Below, one piece after another: positions 1 to 7,938 of a stretch of 64,000 nt of DNA. Source of the stretch: Pseudomonas akapageensis. Lineage in GTDB: Bacteria; Pseudomonadota; Gammaproteobacteria; Pseudomonadales; Pseudomonadaceae. A model generated the notes under the pieces. That model did not search any database. It saw only the letters and a list, made by a program, of their open reading frames with translations, and had not been told where the DNA came from. A program made the position numbers and the translations under genes. Numbering within the stretch: position 1 is the first letter of the stretch; each line of letters begins with the position of its first letter. The stretch spans positions 287 through 64,286 of the forward strand of contig NZ_VXCP01000038.1 of assembly GCF_011355085.1 (NCBI RefSeq), written 5' to 3'.

Positions 1-84
1 GCCAGACGCTCTGCGTCGATCCGCCTACGCGACGCAGAGCGTCGCCGGATGCATTCCCACGCAGAGCGTGGGAACGAGGAATCA
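1..84. repeat. REP-like palindromic intergenic element
   Basis: Two adjacent inverted repeats are visible: GACGCTCTGCGTC paired with GACGCAGAGCGTC, then a TTCCCACGC..GCGTGGGAA stem followed by CGAGG. The same element family recurs near 5.85, 31.7 and 48.7 kb. These are typical Pseudomonas REP/BIME-like elements between genes. The left end may be cut by the window. Confidence 0.8.
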
Positions 85-94
85 ACGCGATATT

Positions 95-1207
95 TCAGAC
101 TTCCGCACCGCTATACCACGCCACACCCTCGGTATCCTCCGTCACCACGACCTTCCCCCGCGCCACCAGATAATTCAAATTGGCCAGGCTCTCCCCCGTG
201 GCAAGCGACAACAGCCCGCCATCGATCTTGCGAGCGAACAGCGCCGAAAATACATCGACGACGCGCCTGGGGCCTTCGGCCAGCAGCTCCTGCAGCCGGT
301 CGAGGGCGCGGCGGTGGCTGCCTTCGAGGTGGTTCAGCCGCGCATGCAGGCCATGGAATGGATCGTCATGGGCCGGCAACACCAGGACGTCATCGGGTAT
401 CTGCTGGCGGAGTTTGTCCAGCGACTCCAGCCAGTCATGCATGGGGTCGGCCAGCGGTTCGGTCGGGAATACCGACACATTGGAGGAGATGCGCGGCAGC
501 ACCTGGTCGCCGGAAATCAACAGCTTCAGTTCAGGGCAATAGAAACAGGCATGTTCGGGCGAATGCCCGGCGCCGACCACCACGTGCCAGTCGTGCTCGC
601 CGATGCGCAGGGTCTGGCCGTCGCGCAGGCGCCGGTAGCTTTGCGGGAGCGGCGAGATCATTTCACCGAAACTGCCGAACCGGGCCTGGTAGTGGGCAAG
701 CGCCGCCTCGTCCCATCCTGCCCGGCGATAGAAATTGACGCCCTCGACGGGCGCCTCGCGACCGGTGTCGGCAGCCAGCACGCGACAATTGAGATACTCG
801 TCGCGAGTCATCCACAATTCACAGGCGTATCTGCGCGTCAGCCAGCCGGCCATGCCGACGTGGTCAGGATGCATGTGAGTGACCAGCACGCGGCTGAGTC
901 CCTGCTCGCCAAGGGGGGCACCTTCGCCGATCAGGGCATCCCAGGCCTGCACGGTCTCTGCCGTGTGCATGCCGGTATCGAAGATGGCCCAACCGTCCCC
1001 ATCGCGGACAGCCCACAGATTGATATGCGACAGCGACAATGGCAGCGGCATGCGAAGCCACAGCACGCCCGCGGCGATCTCTTTTACCGTGCCCGTGGCC
1101 GGTGGCTCGCCGCACGGATAGACCAGCGGCACCCGCACCGGCTTGCTCGCCGGCGTGCTGGCTGTCGCCTCGTCCAGTACCGCCGTGGTCTCGTTGAAAT
1201 CCTGCAT
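95..1207 (-). CDS. MBL-fold metallo-hydrolase
   Basis: The 370-residue product belongs to the metallo-beta-lactamase superfamily of zinc hydrolases. The HxHxDH metal signature is seen as HMHPDH at about residues 111-116, with later ligands in GAGHSPEH, SGDQ and PAHDD. These match the GloB/RNase Z-like hydrolase fold. The C-terminal part after the PAHDD motif is helical and charged, as in lactamase-B proteins with a winged-helix end. The start at 1207 was chosen because GGGAG lies just upstream of that ATG; an ATG at 1240 would add 11 residues without a clear ribosome site. No signal peptide is seen, so it is probably cytoplasmic. The substrate cannot be read from the sequence. Confidence 0.88.
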   Translation of the reverse strand: MQDFNETTAVLDEATASTPASKPVRVPLVYPCGEPPATGTVKEIAAGVLWLRMPLPLSLSHINLWAVRDGDGWAIFDTGMHTAETVQAWDALIGEGAPLGEQGLSRVLVTHMHPDHVGMAGWLTRRYACELWMTRDEYLNCRVLAADTGREAPVEGVNFYRRAGWDEAALAHYQARFGSFGEMISPLPQSYRRLRDGQTLRIGEHDWHVVVGAGHSPEHACFYCPELKLLISGDQVLPRISSNVSVFPTEPLADPMHDWLESLDKLRQQIPDDVLVLPAHDDPFHGLHARLNHLEGSHRRALDRLQELLAEGPRRVVDVFSALFARKIDGGLLSLATGESLANLNYLVARGKVVVTEDTEGVAWYSGAEV

Positions 1208-1316
1208 GCTGTCTCCCGAATGTGGCATGAACCGGTCCACTGGGAAGCTAGCATGAAGCGCTTGCCCGCCCCGGCTGAAACTACAAAATTTTACAGGGCA
1301 GAAGTGCCAAATCGCC

Positions 1317-2609
1317 TCACAGGTCTTCGAGCCTGCGCCGCCTGCGCCCTAGCCATCCACCCGAGGCGGCCCAGATCAGGGCCAGTGCCACACCGATGAA
1401 CATCGCCAGTTGCGGATGTTCGCCCAGCACATCCAGCCCGCGCTTGACCCAGCCGCTGACCGCATCGCCACCGCGGTACACCACGGTATCGATGAAGTTC
1501 TTGGCTTTGTATTTCTCTTCGGGCGCCAGCACCGTGTAGAGCATCTCTCGCCCAGGACGAACCAGCGCGTACTCTCCGGCCCGGCGGACGACCATCACCA
1601 CCACGAACACGGCAAAACCCGGTGCCAGCGCCAGCCACAGGAAGCCGGCGACCATGACCAGGGGCACAGCCACCAGCAAGACGCCCACGCCCAACTTCTG
1701 CGCGATGCGGCCGGTGAAGAAGATTTGCGTCAGGATAGCGAGGGTCTGCACCACCGCATCGATCAGGCCGAACACCTGGGTCTGGCGGGTGCGATCGGCA
1801 AACGTCTGCGCCACCAGCCGCGCCTGCTCGATGTACAGGAAGGTACTGACACTGGCCAGCAGCACCACGAACAGCGAGATGCCCAGCAGATAAGGCGAAT
1901 ACAGGACCGCCGTGGCGCCTGCGAACGGGTTGCCGCCCAACGGTCTGGAACGCGGATGTTCGACCTCGGCGGGCAGAGGATGGCGATCGCGCCAGTGTTG
2001 CAGGTACAACGTCGCGCCGATGCTGCCGAGCAGAAACAGCGTCGACAGCAGCACCAGCCCCGAATGGCCGATGATCCCGACCAGGGTTGTGCCCAGAATC
2101 GGCCCGACCAGCCCGCCCAGGCTTGCGCCCCCGGCCAGCAAGCCGAACAGGCGCTTGCCCTGCTCGTTGGAGAACAGGTCGGCCAGTACACTCCAGGCCA
2201 GGGAAATGACCAGCAGGTTGAACACCGACAACCAGATGTAGAACGCCCGGGCGGCCCAGAGGTTATCCGGCTGCACCGCGAAGATGGCCGCGAACAGCAG
2301 CAGGTTGCTCGCCAGAAAGCCGTAGGTCCAGGGCAGGATACGCCGCCGCTCGACCTTTGAAGCCACCCAGCCGAACAGCGGCAGCGTCATCAGGGTGACG
2401 ACAAAGGTGCCAGTGAACAACCACTGCAGATTGTCTACACCACCGGACACGCCCATGGTCTCGCGCACCGGGCGCAGCATGAAGTAACCGGCGAACAGCA
2501 GGAAGAATAGAACCAGGCCGCCGACCACGGCGGCGCCCTCTTCTTCGCGGACATGCAAGCCCTTGCCCAGCAGGACGCCGAGGCGACTGCGCAGTACCGG
2601 CTCGGACAT
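1317..2609 (-). CDS. MFS transporter, NTP/NDP-exchanger-like
   Basis: A 430-residue polytopic inner-membrane protein with about 12 hydrophobic segments. The segment FNLLVISLAWSVLADLF, followed by an NEQGKRLFG loop, and the LRPVRE motif near the first helix resemble bacterial members of the ATP/ADP-translocase-like branch of the major facilitator superfamily. That placement comes from family memory. The C-terminus is short and basic (GRRRRRLEDL). It starts 13 bases after the aldo/keto reductase stop, with AGGGG before the ATG, so the two are probably one transcript. Actual substrate is unknown; a generic MFS exporter is the alternative. Confidence 0.82.
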   Translation of the reverse strand: MSEPVLRSRLGVLLGKGLHVREEEGAAVVGGLVLFFLLFAGYFMLRPVRETMGVSGGVDNLQWLFTGTFVVTLMTLPLFGWVASKVERRRILPWTYGFLASNLLLFAAIFAVQPDNLWAARAFYIWLSVFNLLVISLAWSVLADLFSNEQGKRLFGLLAGGASLGGLVGPILGTTLVGIIGHSGLVLLSTLFLLGSIGATLYLQHWRDRHPLPAEVEHPRSRPLGGNPFAGATAVLYSPYLLGISLFVVLLASVSTFLYIEQARLVAQTFADRTRQTQVFGLIDAVVQTLAILTQIFFTGRIAQKLGVGVLLVAVPLVMVAGFLWLALAPGFAVFVVVMVVRRAGEYALVRPGREMLYTVLAPEEKYKAKNFIDTVVYRGGDAVSGWVKRGLDVLGEHPQLAMFIGVALALIWAASGGWLGRRRRRLEDL

Positions 2610-2622
2610 GTGGCCCCTGCCC

Positions 2623-3543
2623 TCAGGCGAATTGCTGGATCAGGCTTCGCTGCTGCTCGGCGCTGAGTAACGGACCGGTCCCGGCCTTGAGCTGGTCGAG
2701 CTGGCGGTCGGGTCGGCTGGTCGCGGGGATCACCGCGGTCACCGCCGGATGGCTGATGGCGAACTTGAGAAACAGCTGGGCCCAGCTGCCGATACCCACC
2801 TCCGCCGCCCATGGGGGCAGCGCCTGGTCCTTGACCCTGGAAAACAGCCGGCCATCGTCGAAAGCCCGATTGATCAGCACCGCCACGCCTTTGTCCCGGG
2901 CCAGCGGCAGCACGGTTCTGGCGGCATTGGGCGAGTTGACCGAATAGTGGATCTGAATGAAGTCGAGCTTTTCCTTGCGCAGCAGCCGCTCCATTTCCTC
3001 AAGGCCGCTGTCGACATAATGGGTGATACCGACGTAACGGGTCTTGCCCTGGGCCTTGAGTTCATGGGCGTAGGGCAATTGCTCCTGCCAGTCGCGCATG
3101 TTGTGGATCTGCAGCAGATCGACTTGGTCAGTGCGCAGCTTCTGCAACGAGCCAGCCCACTGTGCCCGCGCATCGGCGGGGCTGTCGGCGGCAATCTTGG
3201 TGGCCAGGAACGTTTCCCGGCGCCAGCCACCCTCGGCCAGCAACTGGCCAAGTATCGCGTCGGCGCCGCCGTAATTGGGCGAGGTATCGATGACCCGCGC
3301 GCCATGCTGGAAGAACTCCTGCAGCACTTGCTTGAGCTGCTGGTACTGTTGCGACCCAGCCTCGACTTCGAAACTGCCGGAGGTGCCGGCACCGATCACC
3401 GGCAGCAACTCACCGGTAGAGGGGATCTTGCGGGTCTGCAGGGGCGCTGCCCCCGCCTCCTGGGCGAAGGCAGCCCCAGGAACGACCAGCAAACCAAGGC
3501 CCGCCGTGGCTGTGGTTGCGAGAAAGTGGCGACGGGTGAACAT
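2623..3543 (-). CDS. Tat-exported aldo/keto reductase
   Basis: A 306-residue product beginning with a twin-arginine leader (TRRHFLATTATAG, then a hydrophobic stretch ending AFAQ). It should therefore be folded in the cytoplasm and exported to the periplasm. The mature part is an aldo/keto reductase TIM barrel: DTSPNYGG carries the Asp and Tyr of the catalytic tetrad, LATK the Lys and LLQIHN the His. The start at 3543 places the Tat motif at the N-terminus; an upstream ATG at 3570 would add nine residues. Periplasmic AKRs are less common than cytoplasmic ones, and how NADPH would be supplied is unclear. It is followed closely by the MFS gene. Confidence 0.88.
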   Translation of the reverse strand: MFTRRHFLATTATAGLGLLVVPGAAFAQEAGAAPLQTRKIPSTGELLPVIGAGTSGSFEVEAGSQQYQQLKQVLQEFFQHGARVIDTSPNYGGADAILGQLLAEGGWRRETFLATKIAADSPADARAQWAGSLQKLRTDQVDLLQIHNMRDWQEQLPYAHELKAQGKTRYVGITHYVDSGLEEMERLLRKEKLDFIQIHYSVNSPNAARTVLPLARDKGVAVLINRAFDDGRLFSRVKDQALPPWAAEVGIGSWAQLFLKFAISHPAVTAVIPATSRPDRQLDQLKAGTGPLLSAEQQRSLIQQFA

Positions 3544-3659
3544 GCTCAAGTACCTTTCACTGGAGCGCACCTGTCTAGCGTAGCCTGCCCGGAAGGGGTA
3601 GTTTCATGGATTATCCCTTCGGGCAGGAACACGGCTCACAACCCCGCTGAAGGTCGCTC

Positions 3660-5810
3660 ATGCCAAGGCTTCATTCCCGTCGCAGCTTCCTGCGTGCCTC
3701 CGTGGCCACGGCCGCCACCGGCGCTGCCCTGTCCTGGTTGCCCGCCACGATCCGACAGGCCCTGGCGATCGAGGCCAACAGCGTCACCGGCACTATCAAG
3801 GATGTGCAGCACGTGGTCATCCTGATGCTGGAGAATCGCTCGTTCGACCACTACTTCGGCACGCTCAAGGGCGTGCGCGGCTTCGGGGATCGCTTCCCGA
3901 TTCCATTGGCCAGCGGCCAGCCGGTCTGGTATCAGAGCGACGGCGTACGGGAAATCACCCCGTTTCGCCTGGACATGGCGCACATGAACGCGCTGAAGGC
4001 CCACAGCACCGCCCACAGCTTTGCCGATACCCAGGCAGCCTGGAACCAGGGCAGCTACGGCTTCTGGCCGAAGTTCAAGGTCGACGGAGATACCGGCCAG
4101 ATCAGCGGTCATAACATGGGCTATTACACGCGCGAGGAAATTCCCTTCCAGTTCGCACTGGCCGAGGCGTTCACCCTGTGTGACAACTACTTCTGTTCCG
4201 TACTGTCGGGTACCGAGCCGAACCGCATCGTCTTCTGGTCGGGCGCCAACTTCGACCCGGCGCAGCGGCGCAAGGGCCGTAACGCCACCCCCGAAACCTC
4301 GGAGCCGAACAACCTGCGCTGCACGATTACGGGTACCTGGCCTACACCGGGTTACCGCTACAGGAGCAATGGTTTCGATTGGCCAACGGTGCCCCAAGTG
4401 CTGCAAAAGGCAGGTGTCAGCTGGCGCATCTATCAGGACCCGAACGACAATTGGGACGGCTCGATGAATGGCTGCCTGGCATTCAACGCATTTCGCAACG
4501 CCGAACCCGGTTCGGCCATCTACGAGAATGGCATGAGCAAATGGTCGATGGACGACCTCGCCAGCCATGTGCAGAACGACACACTGCCGCAGGTTTGCTG
4601 GATACTGCCGTCGCAGCAACAGTCCGAACACCCCAGCGGTTCCAGCCCGGTCAGCGGCGCCGATTTCACTCATCGCGTGCTCGCCGCCCTGGTGGCCAAT
4701 CCGCAGGTCTGGAGCAGCACCGTGCTGTTCATCACCTACGACGAAAACGACGGCTTCTTCGATCACGTCCCGCCCCCCGCAGTCCCCTCCTTGAACCCCG
4801 ATGACTCACTGGCCGGCGCCGCGACCCTCGACCTGACAGGCATGTACTTCCATGCAGGAGCCGATACCCACCGCTACCTCGACCCTGTCGACACCGCCAG
4901 CGGCACGCTGCGGCCTTACGGCATGGGGCCGCGAGTGCCCATGTATGTGGTGTCGCCGTGGAGCAAGGGCGGCTGGGTCAGCTCGCAAGTCTTCGATCAC
5001 ACCTCGGTCGCGCAATTTCTCGAGCGACGTTTCGATCTGCTGGTGCCGGCGATTTCGCCCTGGCACCGGGCCGTCAGCGGCGACTTGAGCGACGCTTTCG
5101 ACTTTGCCGCGCCGAACGATCCGACCTTGCCTGGCCTTCCCGACACCCGCCAATACGCTTCGATAGAAGCACAGCAGCTGACCTTGCTGCCGGCCACGGC
5201 CCCCGCCACACTGGCGAGTTTCGTCCAGGATCCCGGAACGCGGCCGTCACGCGCGACACCCTATGTACTGGAGGTCAATGCCAGCACGTCCAATGATGGC
5301 AAGGTAACGCTGCAGTTCGTCAACAGCGGCCGCCAAGGCGCGGTGTTCCATGTCTACGACATGCGGCATCTGGAGCGTATTCCACGGCGTTACACCGTGG
5401 AAGCGGGCAAGGTCCTCGATGACAGTGCCTGGCAAGCGGCCAGCGCCGACGGCAGCTATGACCTGATCGTCTTCAGTACCAATGGGTTTGTTCGCACTTT
5501 CAAGGGCAGCGTGGCCACTGCGTTGGTGCTGAAACTTGCGTACGACACGGCGGGTGGTGCCATTCGTTTGCAGGTGAGCAACTCAAGCCCTGAGCCCGTG
5601 AACGTCACGATCACAGCCAACGCCTACCGCGACGATGGCCCCTGGACCCTGAGCATTGCGCCCCGTGGTCAGGCGGCGAACACCTGGCGCCTTGACCAGA
5701 GCGGCAACTGGTATGACTTCACCGTGCAGGCGGCTGGCTTCGAGCGGCGCTTCGCCGGGCGCATGGAGAACGGGCAGGGCTCAATCAGTGACCCGGCGAT
5801 GGGAGCCTGA
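3660..5810 (+). CDS. plcN: Phosphocholine-specific phospholipase C (PlcN/PlcH family)
   Basis: The 716-residue product starts with a Tat leader (SRRSFLRASVATAATG), as all Pseudomonas PlcH/PlcN enzymes do. The acid-phosphatase-like phosphoesterase domain is recognisable from MLENRSFDHYFGTLKGVRGF near residue 60, the YDENDGFFDHVPPP motif near 365 and a GPRVPMYVVSPW segment. Two C-terminal domains of about 90 residues follow, as in the family (usual length 690-730). It would cleave phosphatidylcholine or sphingomyelin outside the cell, releasing phosphocholine. GAAGG lies before the ATG. I cannot tell the hemolytic from the non-hemolytic paralog; the absence of an adjacent plcR chaperone gene favours plcN. 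Confidence 0.9.
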   Translation: MPRLHSRRSFLRASVATAATGAALSWLPATIRQALAIEANSVTGTIKDVQHVVILMLENRSFDHYFGTLKGVRGFGDRFPIPLASGQPVWYQSDGVREITPFRLDMAHMNALKAHSTAHSFADTQAAWNQGSYGFWPKFKVDGDTGQISGHNMGYYTREEIPFQFALAEAFTLCDNYFCSVLSGTEPNRIVFWSGANFDPAQRRKGRNATPETSEPNNLRCTITGTWPTPGYRYRSNGFDWPTVPQVLQKAGVSWRIYQDPNDNWDGSMNGCLAFNAFRNAEPGSAIYENGMSKWSMDDLASHVQNDTLPQVCWILPSQQQSEHPSGSSPVSGADFTHRVLAALVANPQVWSSTVLFITYDENDGFFDHVPPPAVPSLNPDDSLAGAATLDLTGMYFHAGADTHRYLDPVDTASGTLRPYGMGPRVPMYVVSPWSKGGWVSSQVFDHTSVAQFLERRFDLLVPAISPWHRAVSGDLSDAFDFAAPNDPTLPGLPDTRQYASIEAQQLTLLPATAPATLASFVQDPGTRPSRATPYVLEVNASTSNDGKVTLQFVNSGRQGAVFHVYDMRHLERIPRRYTVEAGKVLDDSAWQAASADGSYDLIVFSTNGFVRTFKGSVATALVLKLAYDTAGGAIRLQVSNSSPEPVNVTITANAYRDDGPWTLSIAPRGQAANTWRLDQSGNWYDFTVQAAGFERRFAGRMENGQGSISDPAMGA

Positions 5811-5818
5811 AGCAAGCT

Positions 5819-5957
5819 TATACCTCGTTACCTCGTTACCTCGTTACCTCGTTCCCACGCTCTGCGTGGGAATGCCGTACCAGACGCTCCGCGTCGACCT
5901 ACGCGAGCGCTTTGCTGCGCGTCTCTGGATGCATTCCTTTGCTGCGCGTGGGAACGA
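5819..5957. repeat. REP-like cluster with 8-mer tandem repeat
   Basis: The segment opens with four tandem copies of the 8-mer TACCTCGT, then the standard CCCACGCTCTGCGTGGG palindrome and GACGCTCCGCGTC. The right half is abnormal: where sister elements carry CGCAGAGCG, both places here read TTTGCTGCGCG (5911-5921 and 5938-5948). It separates the phospholipase and aldehyde dehydrogenase genes. Confidence 0.75.
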
Positions 5958-6068
5958 GTACTTTTGCCATTCTCCAATTGTGAACGATACAGTCATTATT
6001 ATTCAGTTTATGGAAGCTTAACTCGGCGCTACTCTGGCCTCGTTCCCCACCATTTTCCGGATGGCATC

Positions 6069-7460
6069 ATGACCATTTTTTCCAGCCACACCCATGCCGT
6101 ATCCATCAACCCGACCACGGGCGAGGCGATCGGCCATTACCCGTTCGAATCCGACTCGGCACTGGACGCCGCCCTGTCCCGGGCCGCGGCTGGCTTCTCG
6201 ATCTGGCGGCGCAAGTCGGCAGAACAAAGGGCCCAATTGCTGATCGCCCTGGCCAAGGTACTGCGCGAAAATATCGAGCCGATGGCACGGATGATCACCC
6301 TGGAAATGGGCAAGCCCGTGACTCAGGCACGTGGCGAAATCGAAAAGTGCGCGGGTCTGTGCGACTGGTACGCCAGCCACGGCCCGGCCATGCTCGCCCC
6401 CGAGCCGACCCTGGTCGAGAACAACAAGGCGCGCATCGAGTACCGTCCGCTGGGCCCGATCCTGGCCGTCATGCCCTGGAACTTCCCCATCTGGCAGGTG
6501 CTGCGTGGCGCTGTTCCGGCACTGATCGCGGGCAATACCTATGTCCTCAAGCATGCACCGAATGTCATGGGCAGCGCCTATCTGCTGCTGGATGCCATCA
6601 AGCAAGCCGGCTTCCCTGAAGGTGTATTCGAAGTCATCAACGTGACCCCGGATGGCGTCTCCAAAGCCATCGCCGACCCACGCATCGCCGCCGTGAGCCT
6701 GACCGGCAGTGTGCGTGCCGGTACCGCAATCGGCGCACAAGCCGGTGCAGCGCTGAAGAAATGCGTACTGGAACTCGGTGGCTCCGACCCTTTCATCGTG
6801 CTTAACGACGCGGACCTGGACGAGGCCGTCAAGGCAGCCGTCATTGGCCGTTATGCAAACACTGGCCAGGTCTGCGCGGCCGCCAAGCGCCTGATCGTCG
6901 AGCAAGGCGTGGTGGAGGAATTCACCCGCAAATTCGTCGAGGCGACCCGCGCCCTGGTGGTCGGCGACCCACTGGCAGCGGATACCTACATCGGCCCGAT
7001 GGCCCGCTTCGACCTGCGTGACGAACTGGACCAGCAGGTCCAGGCCACGCTGGCAGAAGGCGCGACACTGCTGCTCGGTGGCCAGAAGGCGGCAGGCGCC
7101 GGCAACTTCTACGAGCCGACCGTATTGACAGATGTCACCGATCAGATGACCTCGTTCAAACAGGAACTGTTCGGCCCGGTGGCGTCGATCATCACCGCCC
7201 GGGATGCCCGCCATGCGCTGGAATTGGCCAACGACAGCGAGTTCGGTCTCGCCTCGACCATTTATACCCGCAACGTCGAATTGGCCGAGCAGCTCGCCGC
7301 CGAGCTTGATACAGGCGGTGTGTTTATCAATGGCTATTGCGCGTCGGACCCACGCGTGACCTTCGGTGGCGTGAAGAAGAGTGGCTTTGGCCGCGAGCTT
7401 TCCCACTTCGGCGTGCGCGAATTCTGCAATGCGCAAACGGTCTGGCTGGATCGTCGTTGA
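6069..7460 (+). CDS. NAD(P)-dependent succinate-semialdehyde dehydrogenase family protein
   Basis: A 463-residue aldehyde dehydrogenase. Visible landmarks are the PWNFPIWQVLR segment, the catalytic Glu in LELGGSDPF and the catalytic Cys in GQVCAAAKR. The length and the short N-terminus (SINPTTGEAIG) match the Sad/YneI-type succinate-semialdehyde dehydrogenases that oxidise succinate semialdehyde to succinate in GABA or putrescine catabolism. The start at 6069 is where family similarity begins; the frame stays open upstream to 5964 but covers non-conserved sequence. It stands alone, so the substrate is inferred from family only. Confidence 0.88.
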   Translation: MTIFSSHTHAVSINPTTGEAIGHYPFESDSALDAALSRAAAGFSIWRRKSAEQRAQLLIALAKVLRENIEPMARMITLEMGKPVTQARGEIEKCAGLCDWYASHGPAMLAPEPTLVENNKARIEYRPLGPILAVMPWNFPIWQVLRGAVPALIAGNTYVLKHAPNVMGSAYLLLDAIKQAGFPEGVFEVINVTPDGVSKAIADPRIAAVSLTGSVRAGTAIGAQAGAALKKCVLELGGSDPFIVLNDADLDEAVKAAVIGRYANTGQVCAAAKRLIVEQGVVEEFTRKFVEATRALVVGDPLAADTYIGPMARFDLRDELDQQVQATLAEGATLLLGGQKAAGAGNFYEPTVLTDVTDQMTSFKQELFGPVASIITARDARHALELANDSEFGLASTIYTRNVELAEQLAAELDTGGVFINGYCASDPRVTFGGVKKSGFGRELSHFGVREFCNAQTVWLDRR

Positions 7461-7468
7461 TCTGAAAA

Positions 7469-7499
7469 TGGCGTAGGGAGCCTGCGGCTTCCTACGCCA
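7469..7499. terminator. Hairpin downstream of the aldehyde dehydrogenase
   Basis: TGGCGTAGGGAGCC and GGCTTCCTACGCCA form a 14-bp stem with one G.T-type mismatch and a three-base loop, beginning nine bases after the stop codon. The T-run after it is weak, so it may be a terminator or an mRNA-stabilising hairpin. Confidence 0.5.
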
Positions 7500-7938
7500 G
7501 CCCAAATTTATAATAATTAGCAATATCATTTATGCGCAATCAATCAATCCCTCGTTTTCATGTTTTGCGCACTTCTCCCTTCCTACTAATAACTTCGAAT
7601 TATATATAAGTAGTTTGAAGAGACTTAAATTCCTTCGCAGATATGCGCGCCAACCCTTTGGAATACATATCATTAATCTGCGTCAAAGTTGCACCTCCCC
7701 GTTTGCCACCACCCGACGCCCGCCGCCCTTCACAGCCTTTTCACACCTCATTGACGGCTCATTGACATCTGTCGGCCCGGATCTAGTCTTTCATCCGTGA
7801 ATAATTCTCAGAAACAAATTGTAAAAAAATAACACTTACCACCTATCAGAAATGTCTCGACAGCAAGTCGGGCGTTCAATCCGGAGTTCAAACCTTTTCA
7901 CTGAAGCGCGCATTTTCACGCCTGTTATGGAGTTGAGG
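7500..7938 (+). other. AT-rich upstream region of the ATP-grasp/PLP operon
   Basis: About 440 bases with no convincing gene, clearly more AT-rich than its surroundings (for example AATTATATATAAGTAG and TTGTAAAAAAATAAC). A 61-codon reading frame at 7615-7800 has no ribosome site or recognisable content. The region holds a paired direct repeat and possible -35 box described separately, and the GGAG ribosome site at 7929-7932 for the downstream fusion gene. The base composition suggests a long regulatory region or the edge of an acquired segment. Confidence 0.6.
7747..7766 (+). promoter_or_regulatory. 11-bp-phased direct repeat with TTGACA
   Basis: CTCATTGAC occurs twice, at 7747-7755 and 7758-7766, exactly 11 bases apart. 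The second copy runs into TTGACA, a perfect sigma-70 -35 box at 7762-7767, although the -10 candidate (TAGTCT) is poor. Direct repeats at one-helical-turn spacing are typical of OmpR/PhoB-family response-regulator sites. The regulator is unknown. Confidence 0.35.

Noticed and set aside
3636..4766. Long minus-strand frame opposite the phospholipase gene
   Set aside because: Shadow frame; the plus strand has clear Tat leader and catalytic motifs.
5819..5957. Possible CRISPR array
   Set aside because: The short tandem TACCTCGT units and palindromes lack regular spacers and have the layout of REP elements.
6018..7529. Long minus-strand frame opposite the aldehyde dehydrogenase
   Set aside because: A high-GC shadow of the real gene; lacks family features and codon pattern.
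7615..7800. 61-codon frame upstream of the fusion operon
   Set aside because: No ribosome site and composition like the surrounding AT-rich regulatory DNA.
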